Positions 43,205-52,669 are shown, numbered from the stretch's first letter. The stretch: DNA of 64,000 nucleotides from Altererythrobacter sp. H2 (GCF_035319885.1 NZ_CP141285.1:3108001-3172000), one strand, 5' to 3'. Numbers and translations: made by a program. Notes: generated from the letters alone by a model not told the origin.

Positions 43205-45238
43205 ATGGAATTCAGGACCGGAGACGAATCAGCGATGGGTCTCGACCAGACACAGACGACGGGGATCGAGCCCGGTGAGACAGCCGGCAGGCAGAAGGCC
43301 GCAGTGAGCATGGACACGCAAGATATGGGCAGCGCAGAGCTGGTCGCAGGCAAGGCCGCCGAGGCGCTCGCCGTAGCCATGGCCCAGGCCGCCACCGCCG
43401 ATGCTGCCGCCAGTGACCGGGCGGGCGATTCGAAGAAGGTGATGGACCGCCGGTTCACCATCGTGGTTGACCATGCGCGCGACGCGAACCTCACCGAATT
43501 CGGCAAGGATACGCTGACGGACCGCTACCTGCTCCCCGGCGAAAGCTACCAGGACCTGTTCGCCCGCGTGGCCGATGCCTATGCCGACGACCAGGAGCAC
43601 GCCCAGCGGCTCTATGACTACATCTCCAACCTGTGGTTCATGCCGGCCACCCCGGTGCTGTCGAACGGCGGCACCAATCGCGGCCTGCCGATTTCGTGCT
43701 ATCTCAACTCGGTCGAGGACAGCCTCGAAGGCATCGTCGGCACCTGGAACGAGAACGTCTGGCTGGCCAGCCGCGGCGGCGGGATCGGCACTTACTGGGG
43801 CAATGTGCGCGGGATTGGCGAGCCGGTCGGCCTCAATGGCAAGACCAGCGGCATCATCCCGTTCGTGCGGGTGATGGATTCGCTCACGCTCGCCATTTCG
43901 CAGGGCTCGCTGCGGCGCGGCTCGGCAGCGGTCTATCTCGACATCAGCCACCCGGAGATCGAGGAGTTCCTCGAAGTCCGCAAGCCGAGCGGGGACTTCA
44001 ACCGCAAGGCGCTGAACCTGCACCACGGCGTGCTGGTGACCGACGCCTTCATGGAAGCCGTCCGCAACGGCGAGGAGTTCGAGCTCAAGAGCCCGCGGGA
44101 CGGCAGCGTGCGCGGCAAGGTCGATGCGCGCAGTCTGTTCCAGAAGCTGGTCGAAACCCGCCTCGCCACCGGTGAGCCCTACATCGTGTTCAACGACACG
44201 GTGAACCGGATGATGCCCAAGCACCACCGCGACCTGGGCCTCAAGGTCTCGACTTCCAACCTGTGCTCGGAAATCACCCTGCCCACCGGCCGCGACCACC
44301 TCGGCAACGATCGCACGGCGGTGTGCTGCCTCAGCTCGCTCAACCTCGAAAAGTGGGACGAGTGGGAAGGCAACAAGCTGTTCATCGAAGACGTCATGCG
44401 CTGCCTCGACAACGTGCTGCAGGACTATATCGACCGTGCCCCGCCGGAAATGGCCCGGGCCAAGTATTCCGCCAGCCGCGAGCGTTCGGTGGGCCTGGGC
44501 GTGATGGGCTTCCACTCGTTCCTCCAGGCCAAGGGCATCGGCTTTGAAAGCCCGATGGCCAAGGTATGGAACCTCAAGATGTTCAAGCACATCGCGGCCC
44601 GGGCCGACGAGGCGAGCATGATGCTGGCGAACGAGCGCGGCCCCTGCCCCGATGCCGAGGACATGGGCGTGATGCAGCGCTTTTCGTGCAAGATGGCGAT
44701 CGCGCCGACTGCCTCGATCAGCATCATCTGCGGCGGCACCAGCGCCTGCATCGAGCCGATCCCGGCCAATATCTACACCCACAAGACGCTCTCGGGCAGC
44801 TTCGTGGTTAAGAACCCGTATCTGGAAAAGCTGCTGCGCGAGAAGTCCAAGGATTCGACCAACGTGTGGAACTCGATCCTGGAGAAGGGCGGCTCGGTCC
44901 AGCACCTCGATTTCCTCAGCCCTGAGGAAAAGGCCGTGTTCAAGACCAGCTTCGAGCTCGATCAGCGCTGGCTGCTCGAATTCGCGGCCGACCGCACGCC
45001 CTATATCGACCAGGCGCAGAGCCTGAACCTGTTCATCCCGGCCGATGTCGACAAGTGGGACCTGGCCATGCTCCACTTCCAGGCATGGGAGAAGGGCATC
45101 AAGAGCCTCTACTACCTGCGCTCCAAGAGCGTGCAGCGCGCCGGGTTCGCCGGCGGGGTGGAGGCTGACAACACCTCGGAAGCACCCAAGTTCGAGATCG
45201 AACAGACCGACTACGAGGAATGTCTGGCCTGCCAATAG
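43205..45238 (+). CDS. nrdA: Ribonucleoside-diphosphate reductase class Ia alpha subunit
   Basis: This 677-residue large subunit reduces NDPs to dNDPs. Catalytic parts: PISCYLNS (first active-site Cys), SASRERSVGLGVMGFHSFL, the NLCSEI segment, PTASISIICGGTSACIEP (phosphate loop) and the C-terminal redox pair in YEECLACQ. An N-terminal ATP cone is not visible: the first 75 residues are Ala/Gly-rich and low in complexity, so overall activity regulation by ATP/dATP may be lost. The ATG at 43205 is the first in frame; M at 43235 is possible. Confidence 0.96.
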   Translation: MEFRTGDESAMGLDQTQTTGIEPGETAGRQKAAVSMDTQDMGSAELVAGKAAEALAVAMAQAATADAAASDRAGDSKKVMDRRFTIVVDHARDANLTEFGKDTLTDRYLLPGESYQDLFARVADAYADDQEHAQRLYDYISNLWFMPATPVLSNGGTNRGLPISCYLNSVEDSLEGIVGTWNENVWLASRGGGIGTYWGNVRGIGEPVGLNGKTSGIIPFVRVMDSLTLAISQGSLRRGSAAVYLDISHPEIEEFLEVRKPSGDFNRKALNLHHGVLVTDAFMEAVRNGEEFELKSPRDGSVRGKVDARSLFQKLVETRLATGEPYIVFNDTVNRMMPKHHRDLGLKVSTSNLCSEITLPTGRDHLGNDRTAVCCLSSLNLEKWDEWEGNKLFIEDVMRCLDNVLQDYIDRAPPEMARAKYSASRERSVGLGVMGFHSFLQAKGIGFESPMAKVWNLKMFKHIAARADEASMMLANERGPCPDAEDMGVMQRFSCKMAIAPTASISIICGGTSACIEPIPANIYTHKTLSGSFVVKNPYLEKLLREKSKDSTNVWNSILEKGGSVQHLDFLSPEEKAVFKTSFELDQRWLLEFAADRTPYIDQAQSLNLFIPADVDKWDLAMLHFQAWEKGIKSLYYLRSKSVQRAGFAGGVEADNTSEAPKFEIEQTDYEECLACQ

Positions 45239-45317
45239 GGGCCTGCCAGTAATGGTGCGTCCGCAATCGCCCGCCAGCCGTATACATTTTGCCTGATTTA
45301 CGCCCGGAGTACGCCCG

Positions 45318-46388
45318 ATGTCCCTTCTCGAAGCCCGCAAGACCTACAAGCCGTTCGAATATCCGTGGGCTTACGAGTTCTGGAAGCGGCAGCAGCAGAT
45401 CCACTGGATGCCGGAAGAAGTGCCGCTGGGAGAGGATTGCCGCGACTGGGCGCAGAAGATCACCGAGAACGAGCGCAACCTGCTCACCCAGATCTTCCGC
45501 TTCTTCACCCAGGCCGATGTCGAGGTGCAGAACTGCTATCACGAGCATTACGGGCGGGTGTTCAAGCCCACCGAAGTGAAGATGATGCTGGCCGCCTTCT
45601 CCAACATGGAGACGGTCCACATCGCGGCCTATTCGCACCTGCTCGACACCATCGGGATGCCCGAAAGCGAATACAGCGCCTTCCTCGAATACGAGGAGAT
45701 GAAGGACAAGCACGATTTCCTCCAGCAGTTCGGGGTCGATTCCGACGAGGATATCGCCCGCACGCTGGCGGTGTTCGGCGGGTTCACCGAAGGGCTGCAG
45801 CTGTTCGCCAGCTTCGCCATGCTGATGAACTTCCCGCGCTTCAACAAGATGAAGGGCATGGGCCAGATCGTCAGCTGGAGCGTGCGCGACGAGAGCCTGC
45901 ACTGCGAAGGCATCGTGCGCCTGTTCCACGAATTCGTGCGCGAGCGCGATTGCCTGACCAAGGCGGTCAAGGAAGACATCATCGACATCTGCCAGAAGAC
46001 GGTGCGGCTGGAAGATGCCTTCATCGACCTCGCCTTCGAGATGGGCCCGGTCAGCGGCATGAGCGCGAAGGAAATCAAGCGCTACATCCGCTACATCGCC
46101 GACTGGCGGCTGGGCCAGCTCGGCTTCCAGCCGATCTACATGGTGGAAGACCACCCCCTCCCCTGGCTCGCCCCGCTGCTTAACGGGGTGGAACACGCCA
46201 ACTTCTTCGAAACCCGCGCGACCGAGTATTCGAAGGGCGCGACCAAGGGCAACTGGCAGGACGTGTGGTCCAGCTTCGACAACCGCCAGAAGGCCAAGAT
46301 CGGCTCAGCCGCGAACCAGGCGGACGACGGTGCGGGCGAGCCGGATATGTTCGGCAATGCCGGTTCCGGGAGCGTGGCGGCGGAGTAG
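45318..46388 (+). CDS. nrdB: Ribonucleoside-diphosphate reductase class Ia beta subunit
   Basis: This 356-residue radical-generating subunit carries a di-iron site and a tyrosyl radical. Iron ligands lie in ADVEVQNCYHEHYG (Glu, His), FASFAMLMNFPRFNKM and SVRDESLHCEGI (Glu, His). Radical Tyr near HIAAYSHLLD. The C-terminal tail ends in acidic/hydrophobic residues for binding NrdA. It lies 79 bases downstream of nrdA in the same operon. Confidence 0.96.
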   Translation: MSLLEARKTYKPFEYPWAYEFWKRQQQIHWMPEEVPLGEDCRDWAQKITENERNLLTQIFRFFTQADVEVQNCYHEHYGRVFKPTEVKMMLAAFSNMETVHIAAYSHLLDTIGMPESEYSAFLEYEEMKDKHDFLQQFGVDSDEDIARTLAVFGGFTEGLQLFASFAMLMNFPRFNKMKGMGQIVSWSVRDESLHCEGIVRLFHEFVRERDCLTKAVKEDIIDICQKTVRLEDAFIDLAFEMGPVSGMSAKEIKRYIRYIADWRLGQLGFQPIYMVEDHPLPWLAPLLNGVEHANFFETRATEYSKGATKGNWQDVWSSFDNRQKAKIGSAANQADDGAGEPDMFGNAGSGSVAAE

Positions 46389-46396
46389 CTTCTGCC

Positions 46397-46639
46397 ATGC
46401 CCAAAGTCTTCGACTGGAATGGATTTCGCTTCCACTTCTATTCCGACGAAGGCGATCCGCGCGAACCGGTGCACATTCACGTCCGCAAAGGTGCCGACAA
46501 CGCCAAGTTCTGGCTGCACCCGCAGGCAACCCTCGCTTATAATCGGGGGTTTCCGGCACACGTGCTTTCGCAGCTTATCGGTGTTATAGAACAGCGCTCA
46601 GACGTGATCGAAAGGGCATGGAATGACCACTTTGACTGA
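46397..46639 (+). CDS. DUF4160 protein
   Basis: This is an 80-residue protein of the DUF4160 type: FRFHFYSDEGDPREPVHIHVRKG with the conserved HIHV, then AKFWLHPQATLAYNRGFP. It overlaps the next gene by 17 bases. The DUF4160/DUF2442 pair is widespread in bacterial genomes and has been proposed as a toxin-antitoxin-like module; function is not established. Confidence 0.85.
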   Translation: MPKVFDWNGFRFHFYSDEGDPREPVHIHVRKGADNAKFWLHPQATLAYNRGFPAHVLSQLIGVIEQRSDVIERAWNDHFD

Positions 46640-46898
46640 CGTTCAGGCCGCCTCGCCTGAGCCGTTGGCGGTCCGGTTCGACCAGCACAGTTTTTGGGTC
46701 GATCTTGCCGATGGCCGGACCTTGGGCATTCCGCTCGCCTGGTTCCCGCGCTTGCTTCACGGGACGGCGCAACAACGCGCGAGGGTAAGTCTCAGCCGCG
46801 TGGGCCTGCATTGGGAGGAACTCGACGAAGACATTTCCGTTGCCGGCCTGCTGGCGGGGCGCGGAGACATGACCAAGGTGCGGCTGACAGCAGCTTAG
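46623..46898 (+). CDS. DUF2442 protein
   Basis: This is a 91-residue protein with FWVDLADGRTLGIPLAWFPRLLHGTAQQR...HWEELDEDISVAGLLAGR, the DUF2442 signature. It is translationally overlapped with DUF4160, the usual partner order. Confidence 0.86.
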   Translation: MTTLTDVQAASPEPLAVRFDQHSFWVDLADGRTLGIPLAWFPRLLHGTAQQRARVSLSRVGLHWEELDEDISVAGLLAGRGDMTKVRLTAA

Positions 46899-46950
46899 GA
46901 GTCAGCCCCCGTCCACCAGTTTCGAGCCGAAGCTTGCTCTGTCCGGCCCG

Positions 46951-47517
46951 TCACCGCCACCGTCCTTTCGGCACGGCATAACTGTCCACCCGACGTTCCG
47001 GAAGTTCGTGCCAGCTCACATTCACGGCCCATAGCTTCGGAAAGAAAAACAGCGAGGAATAGGGCAGTTTTGTATCGACCCATTCCGCCAGCACTTGCCA
47101 CCCTCCTTCCTCCGGATGGGCGTCGGCGTAGGCGGGGATGACGATGCAGGCGGTTGCGCCCTTGCAGCCCTTTGCATCGAGCATGTCCCAGATATGTCCC
47201 GCCGCATTGGCCTCATTACTGGCGCAGTTGTACCCAGCCTTCCCTTCCGACTGCATCTGGTTGCCCAGCGCATTGACCGCTCGGCTCCGATAAGCACTGC
47301 GGATGTTGATCCGTCCCCACCGCTCCTGAATTGGCTCCAGCAATTCCTCGCACAGACGCTCGCCCACCTCGATCGCAAGATCCGGATCGTCGGGTACATT
47401 CATCAGCCCATGAAACTGCGCAATCTCCGAATGCAGCATGTCGCGCATAAAGAAATGCTTTGATAACCGCACGCGACCAAGCGCGTCGAGCGTACTGACG
47501 CTGGTGGGCTTGCGCAT
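46951..47517 (-). CDS. Putative M15-like peptidase fold protein
   Basis: This is a 188-residue protein with INIRSAYRSRAVNALGNQM and CASNEANAAGHIWDMLD, reminiscent of the SxYR...H/D zinc-site spacing of M15 D,D-peptidases, and a C-terminal WVDTKLPYSSLFFFPKLWAVNVSWHELPER. The metal ligands are not all clear, so the activity is uncertain. The ATG at 47517 follows GGAGTTAAGATC; an earlier in-frame start has no site. Confidence 0.55.
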   Translation of the reverse strand: MRKPTSVSTLDALGRVRLSKHFFMRDMLHSEIAQFHGLMNVPDDPDLAIEVGERLCEELLEPIQERWGRINIRSAYRSRAVNALGNQMQSEGKAGYNCASNEANAAGHIWDMLDAKGCKGATACIVIPAYADAHPEEGGWQVLAEWVDTKLPYSSLFFFPKLWAVNVSWHELPERRVDSYAVPKGRWR

Positions 47518-47614
47518 GATCTTAACTCCAAAGCTGTGCTCTATCCGGAAATATTCACTCAACCGCTCCCCTCACGCAAAGGATTTTGCGCAACGCCCGC
47601 CCCCAAGCGCGCCC

Positions 47615-48184
47615 TCAGCACCAGTCAATCCGCGCGCCGTTCCATTCCTCGGCCAGACCCTCATCCATCAGCACCGCGCCGAGGCTGGCCCCGCCCCGGT
47701 GCAGTTCGCGCAAAGTCCGGCCGTACTTGTCCGTTTCCGGCGTTCCCGGCGGGCGGACCAGGGTAAAGCTTCCTTCATTGAGCAGTTCGGTCAGGCGTGC
47801 GGTGGCCTGGTCGCCCAGCCTCGCCTCGTGCGCGCAGCCGGGTCGGCTGACCTCGGGCGTGTTGATGTCGGCCACGCGGATCTTGGTGCCCTGATACCAG
47901 ATGGTGTCACCATCGACGACGCAGGTGATCCGCATCGAACCGCTGCATGGGCCGAACCGGGCACTCTCAGGCTCGTGCTGGCGCTCACCCGCGCGGGGCC
48001 CTCCTGCGGCCGCCTCCACACCGGGCGGCCCGTCCATCATCCACACCGCCGTGAATGCGGCAATCGGCAGGACGAACAGCGCCGGCCCCAGCCCGCGCGC
48101 GGCGGACAGCCAGCCATCGCGGGCGCCCTTGCCCCTGGATTTCGGGCCGGTGCGCTTGCGGCGGAAGGGAACAGGCTTGCCCAT
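47615..48184 (-). CDS. Membrane-anchored thermonuclease-like protein
   Basis: This is a 189-residue protein: a basic N-terminus, a membrane helix (LGPALFVLPIAAFTAVWMMDG) and an SNase domain with CVVDGDTIWYQGTKIRVADINTPEV and DKYGRTLREL. The active Asp, Arg and Glu of staphylococcal nuclease are matched at DGDT, R of VADINTPE and GRTL. The anchor probably places the domain in the periplasm. Confidence 0.85.
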   Translation of the reverse strand: MGKPVPFRRKRTGPKSRGKGARDGWLSAARGLGPALFVLPIAAFTAVWMMDGPPGVEAAAGGPRAGERQHEPESARFGPCSGSMRITCVVDGDTIWYQGTKIRVADINTPEVSRPGCAHEARLGDQATARLTELLNEGSFTLVRPPGTPETDKYGRTLRELHRGGASLGAVLMDEGLAEEWNGARIDWC

Positions 48185-48306
48185 CGCGCCACCGTGCGCC
48201 CCCGATGGTCACGCCCGGTTAAGACGCCCACCGCCCCACTGCCAATCGGCGCTTCGCAATTGTGCAACCCTAAGGCACTATCGGCCAAACTGGGAGGCGC
48301 ACCACA

Positions 48307-48531
48307 ATGGACGACATGACACTCTGGATCGCGCTCGGCGTGGTCTTTGCAGCATTGGTCTTCGTCAGCCTCGCGCGCGCGAGGCGGGCGCAAACCCGGC
48401 GCAAGCAGGGCGACGGGGGCGGTGACGGCTCCATCGGCATCTACGGCAGCGACAGCCGCAAATCGGCTGACCACGATTCCGATGGCTGGGGTGGTAGCGA
48501 CGGAGGGGGCGACGGCGGCGGAGGCGACTAG
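48307..48531 (+). CDS. Small membrane protein with Gly/Asp-rich tail
   Basis: This 74-residue protein has one N-terminal helix (LWIALGVVFAALVFVSLA), a basic RARRAQTRRK and a tail of Gly, Asp and Ser (GWGGSDGGGDGGGGD). The ATG follows GGGAGGCGCACCACA. No known family. Confidence 0.7.
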   Translation: MDDMTLWIALGVVFAALVFVSLARARRAQTRRKQGDGGGDGSIGIYGSDSRKSADHDSDGWGGSDGGGDGGGGD

Positions 48532-48659
48532 CGCCCGGCGCGCTCGACCCGCACCACCGCCCACGGTGTCAGCGCGAACAGCACCTGCCCGGCAAGGCCC
48601 CAGAGGCTGGGTGGGCGGCTCAGGCTTTTGGACCGCCGGAAGCCGGGGCTATGGCAGCG

Positions 48660-49358
48660 TCAGACCCCGGCGTCAGCCAGCACGGCGGCGCGCAGGTCCT
48701 CGATACCCAGGCCCTTCTCGGCGCTGGTCACGTGGATCTCGGGGAAGGCGGCGACGTGCTTGCGCGCGGCTTCGGCCACGCTGGCGGTGACCGCTTCCAG
48801 CTCGCTCGCCTTGATCTTGTCGGCCTTGGTCAGGACGATGCGATAGGTGACCGCTGCCTCATCGAGCATGGTCAGCATCTCCTCGTCGACCGGCTTGATG
48901 CCGTGGCGCGCGTCGATCAGCACCAGCGTGCGGACCAGCACGGCGCGGCCGCGCAGGTAGGTCTTGACCAGCGCCTTCCACTTCTCGACCACCTTGAGCG
49001 GGGCCTTGGCGAAGCCGTAGCCGGGCATGTCGACCAGCCGGAACAGGGTCGGCTCGCCCACTTCGAAGAAGTTCAGCTCCTGCGTCCGCCCCGGGGTAAC
49101 CGAGGCGCGCGCGATCGAACGGCGCCCGGTCAGCGCATTGAGCAGCGAGCTCTTGCCGACATTGGAGCGGCCGCAGAAGGCGATCTCCGGCACGTCCGGG
49201 TCGGGCAGGAACTTGAGCTGCGGAGCGGACAGGAGGAAGTCCACCCGGCCGGAAAACAGCTTGCCCGCGCGGCGGGCCAGGGCGGCGCGGACCGCCCGGT
49301 CCGCGACCACTTCGGCAGCGTCTGTTTCACCCGATGGCCCGGTTTCCTCAGGCGTCAC
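48660..49358 (-). CDS. engB: Ribosome biogenesis GTPase YihA/EngB
   Basis: This is a 232-residue GTPase. G1 GRSNVGKSSLLNAL, G3 DMPGYGFAKAP and G4 LTKADKIK are present, with the segment SVTPGRTQELNFFEVG as switch I. It is needed for large-subunit assembly. Its start overlaps the yidC end by 11 bases. Confidence 0.96.
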   Translation of the reverse strand: MTPEETGPSGETDAAEVVADRAVRAALARRAGKLFSGRVDFLLSAPQLKFLPDPDVPEIAFCGRSNVGKSSLLNALTGRRSIARASVTPGRTQELNFFEVGEPTLFRLVDMPGYGFAKAPLKVVEKWKALVKTYLRGRAVLVRTLVLIDARHGIKPVDEEMLTMLDEAAVTYRIVLTKADKIKASELEAVTASVAEAARKHVAAFPEIHVTSAEKGLGIEDLRAAVLADAGV

Positions 49359-51108
49359 GCGGTTTCGCCCGGTCCTGGTCGGCCTTGTCCTTCTCCGCCT
49401 GCGCCTTCAGCTGGGGATGGCGCGAGTAGAGATAGCTCTGCTGCGCCAGTGTCAGCACGTTGGAGGTGACCCAGTAGATCAGCAGGCCGGCGGCGAACGG
49501 GGCCATCACGAACATCAGGATCCACGGCATGATGTTGAAGATCTGCTGCTGGATCGGGTCCATCGCGGTGGGGTTCATCTTGAAGGTCAGCCACATCGTC
49601 ACGCCCAGCAGCACCGCCAGAATGCCGATGCCGAGGAAGCCCGGCGGGTCGAACGGCAGCAGGCCGAACAGGTTGAGGATCTTGGCCGGATCGGGCGACG
49701 AGAGGTCAGCGATGTAGAGGAACTTCTCGTGCCGCATCTCGATCGCCAGGATCAGCACCTTGTAAAGCGCGAAGAAGATCGGGATCTGGATCAGCAGCGG
49801 CAGGCAGCCGGCCAGCGGGTTGACGCCCTCTTTCTTGTAGAGCGCCATGATCTCCTGCTGCTGCTTCTGCTTGTCATCCTTGTAGCGTTCCTGGATCGCC
49901 TTCATCTTGGGCTGGACCGCCTTCATCCCGGCCATGCTGGCAAACTGCTTCTGCGCAATCGGGAACATCAGCCCGCGCACGATCAGGGTCAGCAGGATGA
50001 TGGCGACACCGAAGTTGCCGGCGAAATCGTTGAGGATCCGCAGCAAGGCCAGCATCGGCTTCTCGAACCAGCGGAACCAGCCCCAGCTGATCGCCAGGCC
50101 GAACTGCGAGATGCCGCTGTCCTGATAGGCGTCGAGCACCACGCTTTCCTTGGCCCCGGCATAGAGCCGGGTGGTGCGCGTGGCGCTTTGCCCGGCCGCA
50201 ACGGTGACCGGCTGGTAGATCACGTCAGCCCGGAACAGGCTGTTGCCGAGCGAGCGGAATTCGCCCGTGGTCTGCGCACCTTCCTGCGGCACGAGGGCGG
50301 AGAGCCAGTAGATGTCGGTAAAGCCGATCCAGTCGACCTGGCCCTCACCGGTGGCACGGCCGGTTTCTTCGACGTCATCGTAGTTGTAGTCGTAATTCAC
50401 CGTGTCCGCGAACCCGCCGATCGGGCCGGAGTGAGCGATCCACTGGCTCGGGCTGGCGTTGCGGCTGGTGCGGTTGACGAGGGCGAAAGGCTGAACCACC
50501 GCCCCGCCTTCACCGGTGTTGGCGACGGTCTGCTCGACCGAGAGCAGATAGTTCTCGTCGATGTTGAAGCGGATCGACAGGGCGTGTCCGCCCGCCGTGG
50601 TGTGCGACAGGGTGACCGGCTTGCCGGGGGCCAGCGGGCCGCCGCTGGCCTGCCACACGGTATTCAGGCCGGTTGCCCGCATTCCATCGATCAGGAAGCC
50701 GAACTCGGCGAAGTGCTGGGCATCGGTGCCTTCGGGCGCGAACAGGCGGACCGGGCCGCTCCCGTCGTTCACGGTCTCACGGTAATCGGTCAGGGTCACG
50801 TCATCGATCCGCGCACCGACCGGGTTGATCGATCCGGCCAGCCGAGGGGCCGCGATCTTCACCCGCTCCGCTGCAACAAGCGAGCGGGCAAGATCGACCG
50901 GGCGGGCGGCGGGTGCCGCACCGCCGATGTCGGCGGCCCCGGCAACCGGCGTAGCAGTCGCAGGCCCAAGCGCTGTGCCATTGGCCACAGGGGCAGTTTG
51001 CGCCGGCTTGTCAGGTTGCGGATAGAAGTAGTTCATTCCGGCGTCCCAGCCGAGAATCAGCAGGCCGCACAGCACCACGGCGAGCAGGAGATTGCGCTGG
51101 TTTTCCAA
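49348..51108 (-). CDS. yidC: Membrane protein insertase YidC
   Basis: This is a 586-residue inner-membrane insertase. TM1 is at the N-terminus (LLLAVVLCGLLILGWDAGMNYFY), a periplasmic beta domain covers about 60-350, and the five-helix Oxa1 core follows (FGVAIILLTLIVRGLMFPIAQKQF, GCLPLLIQIPIFFALYKVLI, MPWILMFVMAPFAAGLLIYWVTSNVLTLAQQ). The conserved Arg of the hydrophilic groove is in LTLIVRGLMFP. It sits in the normal rnpA-yidD-yidC-engB order. Confidence 0.97.
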   Translation of the reverse strand: MENQRNLLLAVVLCGLLILGWDAGMNYFYPQPDKPAQTAPVANGTALGPATATPVAGAADIGGAAPAARPVDLARSLVAAERVKIAAPRLAGSINPVGARIDDVTLTDYRETVNDGSGPVRLFAPEGTDAQHFAEFGFLIDGMRATGLNTVWQASGGPLAPGKPVTLSHTTAGGHALSIRFNIDENYLLSVEQTVANTGEGGAVVQPFALVNRTSRNASPSQWIAHSGPIGGFADTVNYDYNYDDVEETGRATGEGQVDWIGFTDIYWLSALVPQEGAQTTGEFRSLGNSLFRADVIYQPVTVAAGQSATRTTRLYAGAKESVVLDAYQDSGISQFGLAISWGWFRWFEKPMLALLRILNDFAGNFGVAIILLTLIVRGLMFPIAQKQFASMAGMKAVQPKMKAIQERYKDDKQKQQQEIMALYKKEGVNPLAGCLPLLIQIPIFFALYKVLILAIEMRHEKFLYIADLSSPDPAKILNLFGLLPFDPPGFLGIGILAVLLGVTMWLTFKMNPTAMDPIQQQIFNIMPWILMFVMAPFAAGLLIYWVTSNVLTLAQQSYLYSRHPQLKAQAEKDKADQDRAKPRDA

Positions 51109-51152
51109 GATGTCGTTCCGTATCCGTCCAGATCAGGTGTCTTATATAGGCA

Positions 51153-51362
51153 CTACGGCACCGGATCAAAGCCGTGCCCGCCCCATGGGTGGCAGCGCAT
51201 TATACGTTTCGCTGCCATCCATCCACCCTTGATTGCCCCGTACTTGCCCAGCGCCTCGATGGCGTATTGCGAGCAGGAAGGCGCAAAGCGGCAGGTCGGC
51301 GGCAGAATGCGCGAGGGGCCCCATTGCCACAGGCGCGCCACGAAGATCAGAACCTGCTTCAT
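51153..51362 (-). CDS. yidD: Membrane protein insertion efficiency factor YidD
   Basis: This 69-residue protein has [49 protein letters not shown], with the three Cys of the family. Its ATG overlaps the rnpA stop. Confidence 0.97.
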   Translation of the reverse strand: MKQVLIFVARLWQWGPSRILPPTCRFAPSCSQYAIEALGKYGAIKGGWMAAKRIMRCHPWGGHGFDPVP

Positions 51363-51742
51363 GGCCTGGCCCTCCGGTCAGGCCTGCGGCGCCGCGGCGG
51401 GTCGACCTTGCCGCTGGCGACACGGGCCAGCGCCTCGTCCAGTTCGGCGCGCAGCCGGGCAAAATCGCGCTCCACCCCGCCTTCGCGCCCGATCAGCACG
51501 TGGTCATGGTCAGGCAGGCCCTGCGCAGGCAGTGCCGCGCGCAGCAGTTCGCGAAAGCGCCGTTTCATCCGGTTGCGGACCACGGCATTGCCGATCTTCT
51601 TGGTCACCGTCACGCCAAACCGGGTGCCGCGCCCGCCGTTGGGCTGGGCGAGCAGCACGAATCCGGGCCGCGCCACGCGCAAACCCCGGTTGGCCGCGAG
51701 GAAATCGGCGCGTTTGCGCATGATGGAAAGCGGTGCGGTCAC
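51359..51742 (-). CDS. rnpA: Ribonuclease P protein component
   Basis: This is a 127-residue protein subunit of RNase P. The RNR motif region is [19 protein letters not shown], preceded by the usual [14 protein letters not shown]. The start is uncertain: GTG at 51742 ([11 protein letters not shown]) or ATG at 51721. rpmH, which commonly precedes rnpA, is not present upstream; a terminator and a structured RNA lie there instead. Confidence 0.93.
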   Translation of the reverse strand: MTAPLSIMRKRADFLAANRGLRVARPGFVLLAQPNGGRGTRFGVTVTKKIGNAVVRNRMKRRFRELLRAALPAQGLPDHDHVLIGREGGVERDFARLRAELDEALARVASGKVDPPRRRRPDRRARP

Positions 51743-51784
51743 TCCGGCCAGATAGCCGGTCAGTGGCAAGGGCCCAACCGAAAA

Positions 51785-51806
51785 CAAAAAACCCCCGTGC
51801 CGGGGG
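51785..51806 (-). terminator. Rho-independent terminator before rnpA
   Basis: On the minus strand CCCCCG and CGGGGG pair around a GCA loop and TTTTTTGTTTT follows. It sits between lolA and rnpA. Confidence 0.92.
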
Positions 51807-51950
51807 CATTGGCACGAGGGTTTCCTTGTAAGCGTTCGTCACGCTGTTCACGAAGCGGCCTTCGCGGAAGAAAGGGCAACAGGGGGGAACCCGACCTCCA
51901 ACCGCTCCGTGGCCTGCAGATTAGGCCGGCTGCGCTTTCGCGCCAATGAA
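51785..51950 (-). ncRNA. Probable structured RNA, possibly 6S-like, ending in the terminator
   Basis: The 5' segment CATTGGCGCG pairs with CGTGCCAATG about 130 bases later (10 bp with one G-U), forming a closing stem that ends directly at the terminator. Internal hairpins include CGAAG/CTTCG and AGCGT/ACGCT. Total length near 160 bases with this shape fits 6S RNA, but I cannot confirm its conserved bubble. No plausible gene occupies the stretch. Confidence 0.5.
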
Positions 51951-52000
51951 CAACTCGCAGCACCTCGTCGCATCAAGGGGGCGGCGCAGCGCCCTTCCGT

Positions 52001-52669
52001 TCAGCCCGGGCGACGAGACGTGCGACGCGGATCCTTGTAGCTGAACGCGCTCTCCGCCACGGCCATGCCATAACGGTGATTCCGCAGACGGACGGTGGTG
52101 CGGTGATTCTGCGAATCGAGCGCCACCCAGTTGGCCAGTTCCAGCCCGCCGGGCGCACCGGCCTTGCGGATGAACACCAGGGTGATCACGCCAAACTCGG
52201 GCTTCTTGGTATCGCGCACCTCGACCGCAATAACGTCGGCATTGCCGGTGGGCACCAGCTTGCCATAGCGCTTCACATCCCGGTTGGGATCGAGCAGCGC
52301 GCCCAGCGGCGAGTTCTGGATCGGCCAGCGCTGGACCTGGTTCACTTCGTAGTCGACCAGGGTCATCGACTTGCCGTTCGAAACCAGCAGCAGGGGCACG
52401 CCCTTTGCGTACTGGAAGCGGATCTTGCCCGGGCGTTTCAGCGTCATCACCCCGGCGACGGTTTGCCCGCGCCGGTCAGTCTGGGTGAAATCGGCCTTCA
52501 TGGTCGAAATGCCGCGCAGCGAGGCAACGACACGGTCAAGATCGCCCTGCTGCTGCGCCGCTGCAGGTGCGGTCGCACCGAGCATGAGCACGGCCGGGGC
52601 GGACACGGCAAGCGCGCCGGCAAATGCGGCACGCAAGGGTGTGGCGATGAGGGATTTCAAGATAGTCAT
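52001..52669 (-). CDS. lolA: Outer-membrane lipoprotein carrier LolA-like protein
   Basis: This is a 222-residue periplasmic protein. After a signal peptide (AGALAVSAPAVLMLGATAPAAAQ) come STMKADFTQTDRRGQTVAGVMTLKRPGKIRFQY and SNGKSMTLVDYEVNQVQRWPI, the LolA half-barrel pattern. The ATG at 52669 follows AAGGAGC. A GGGCG/CGCCC hairpin lies 10-25 bases after the stop. It carries lipoproteins from the inner to the outer membrane. Confidence 0.91.
   Translation of the reverse strand: MTILKSLIATPLRAAFAGALAVSAPAVLMLGATAPAAAQQQGDLDRVVASLRGISTMKADFTQTDRRGQTVAGVMTLKRPGKIRFQYAKGVPLLLVSNGKSMTLVDYEVNQVQRWPIQNSPLGALLDPNRDVKRYGKLVPTGNADVIAVEVRDTKKPEFGVITLVFIRKAGAPGGLELANWVALDSQNHRTTVRLRNHRYGMAVAESAFSYKDPRRTSRRPG

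Noticed and set aside
43229-45340. 703-codon minus-strand frame opposite nrdA
   Set aside because: Shadow of a clear class Ia reductase subunit.
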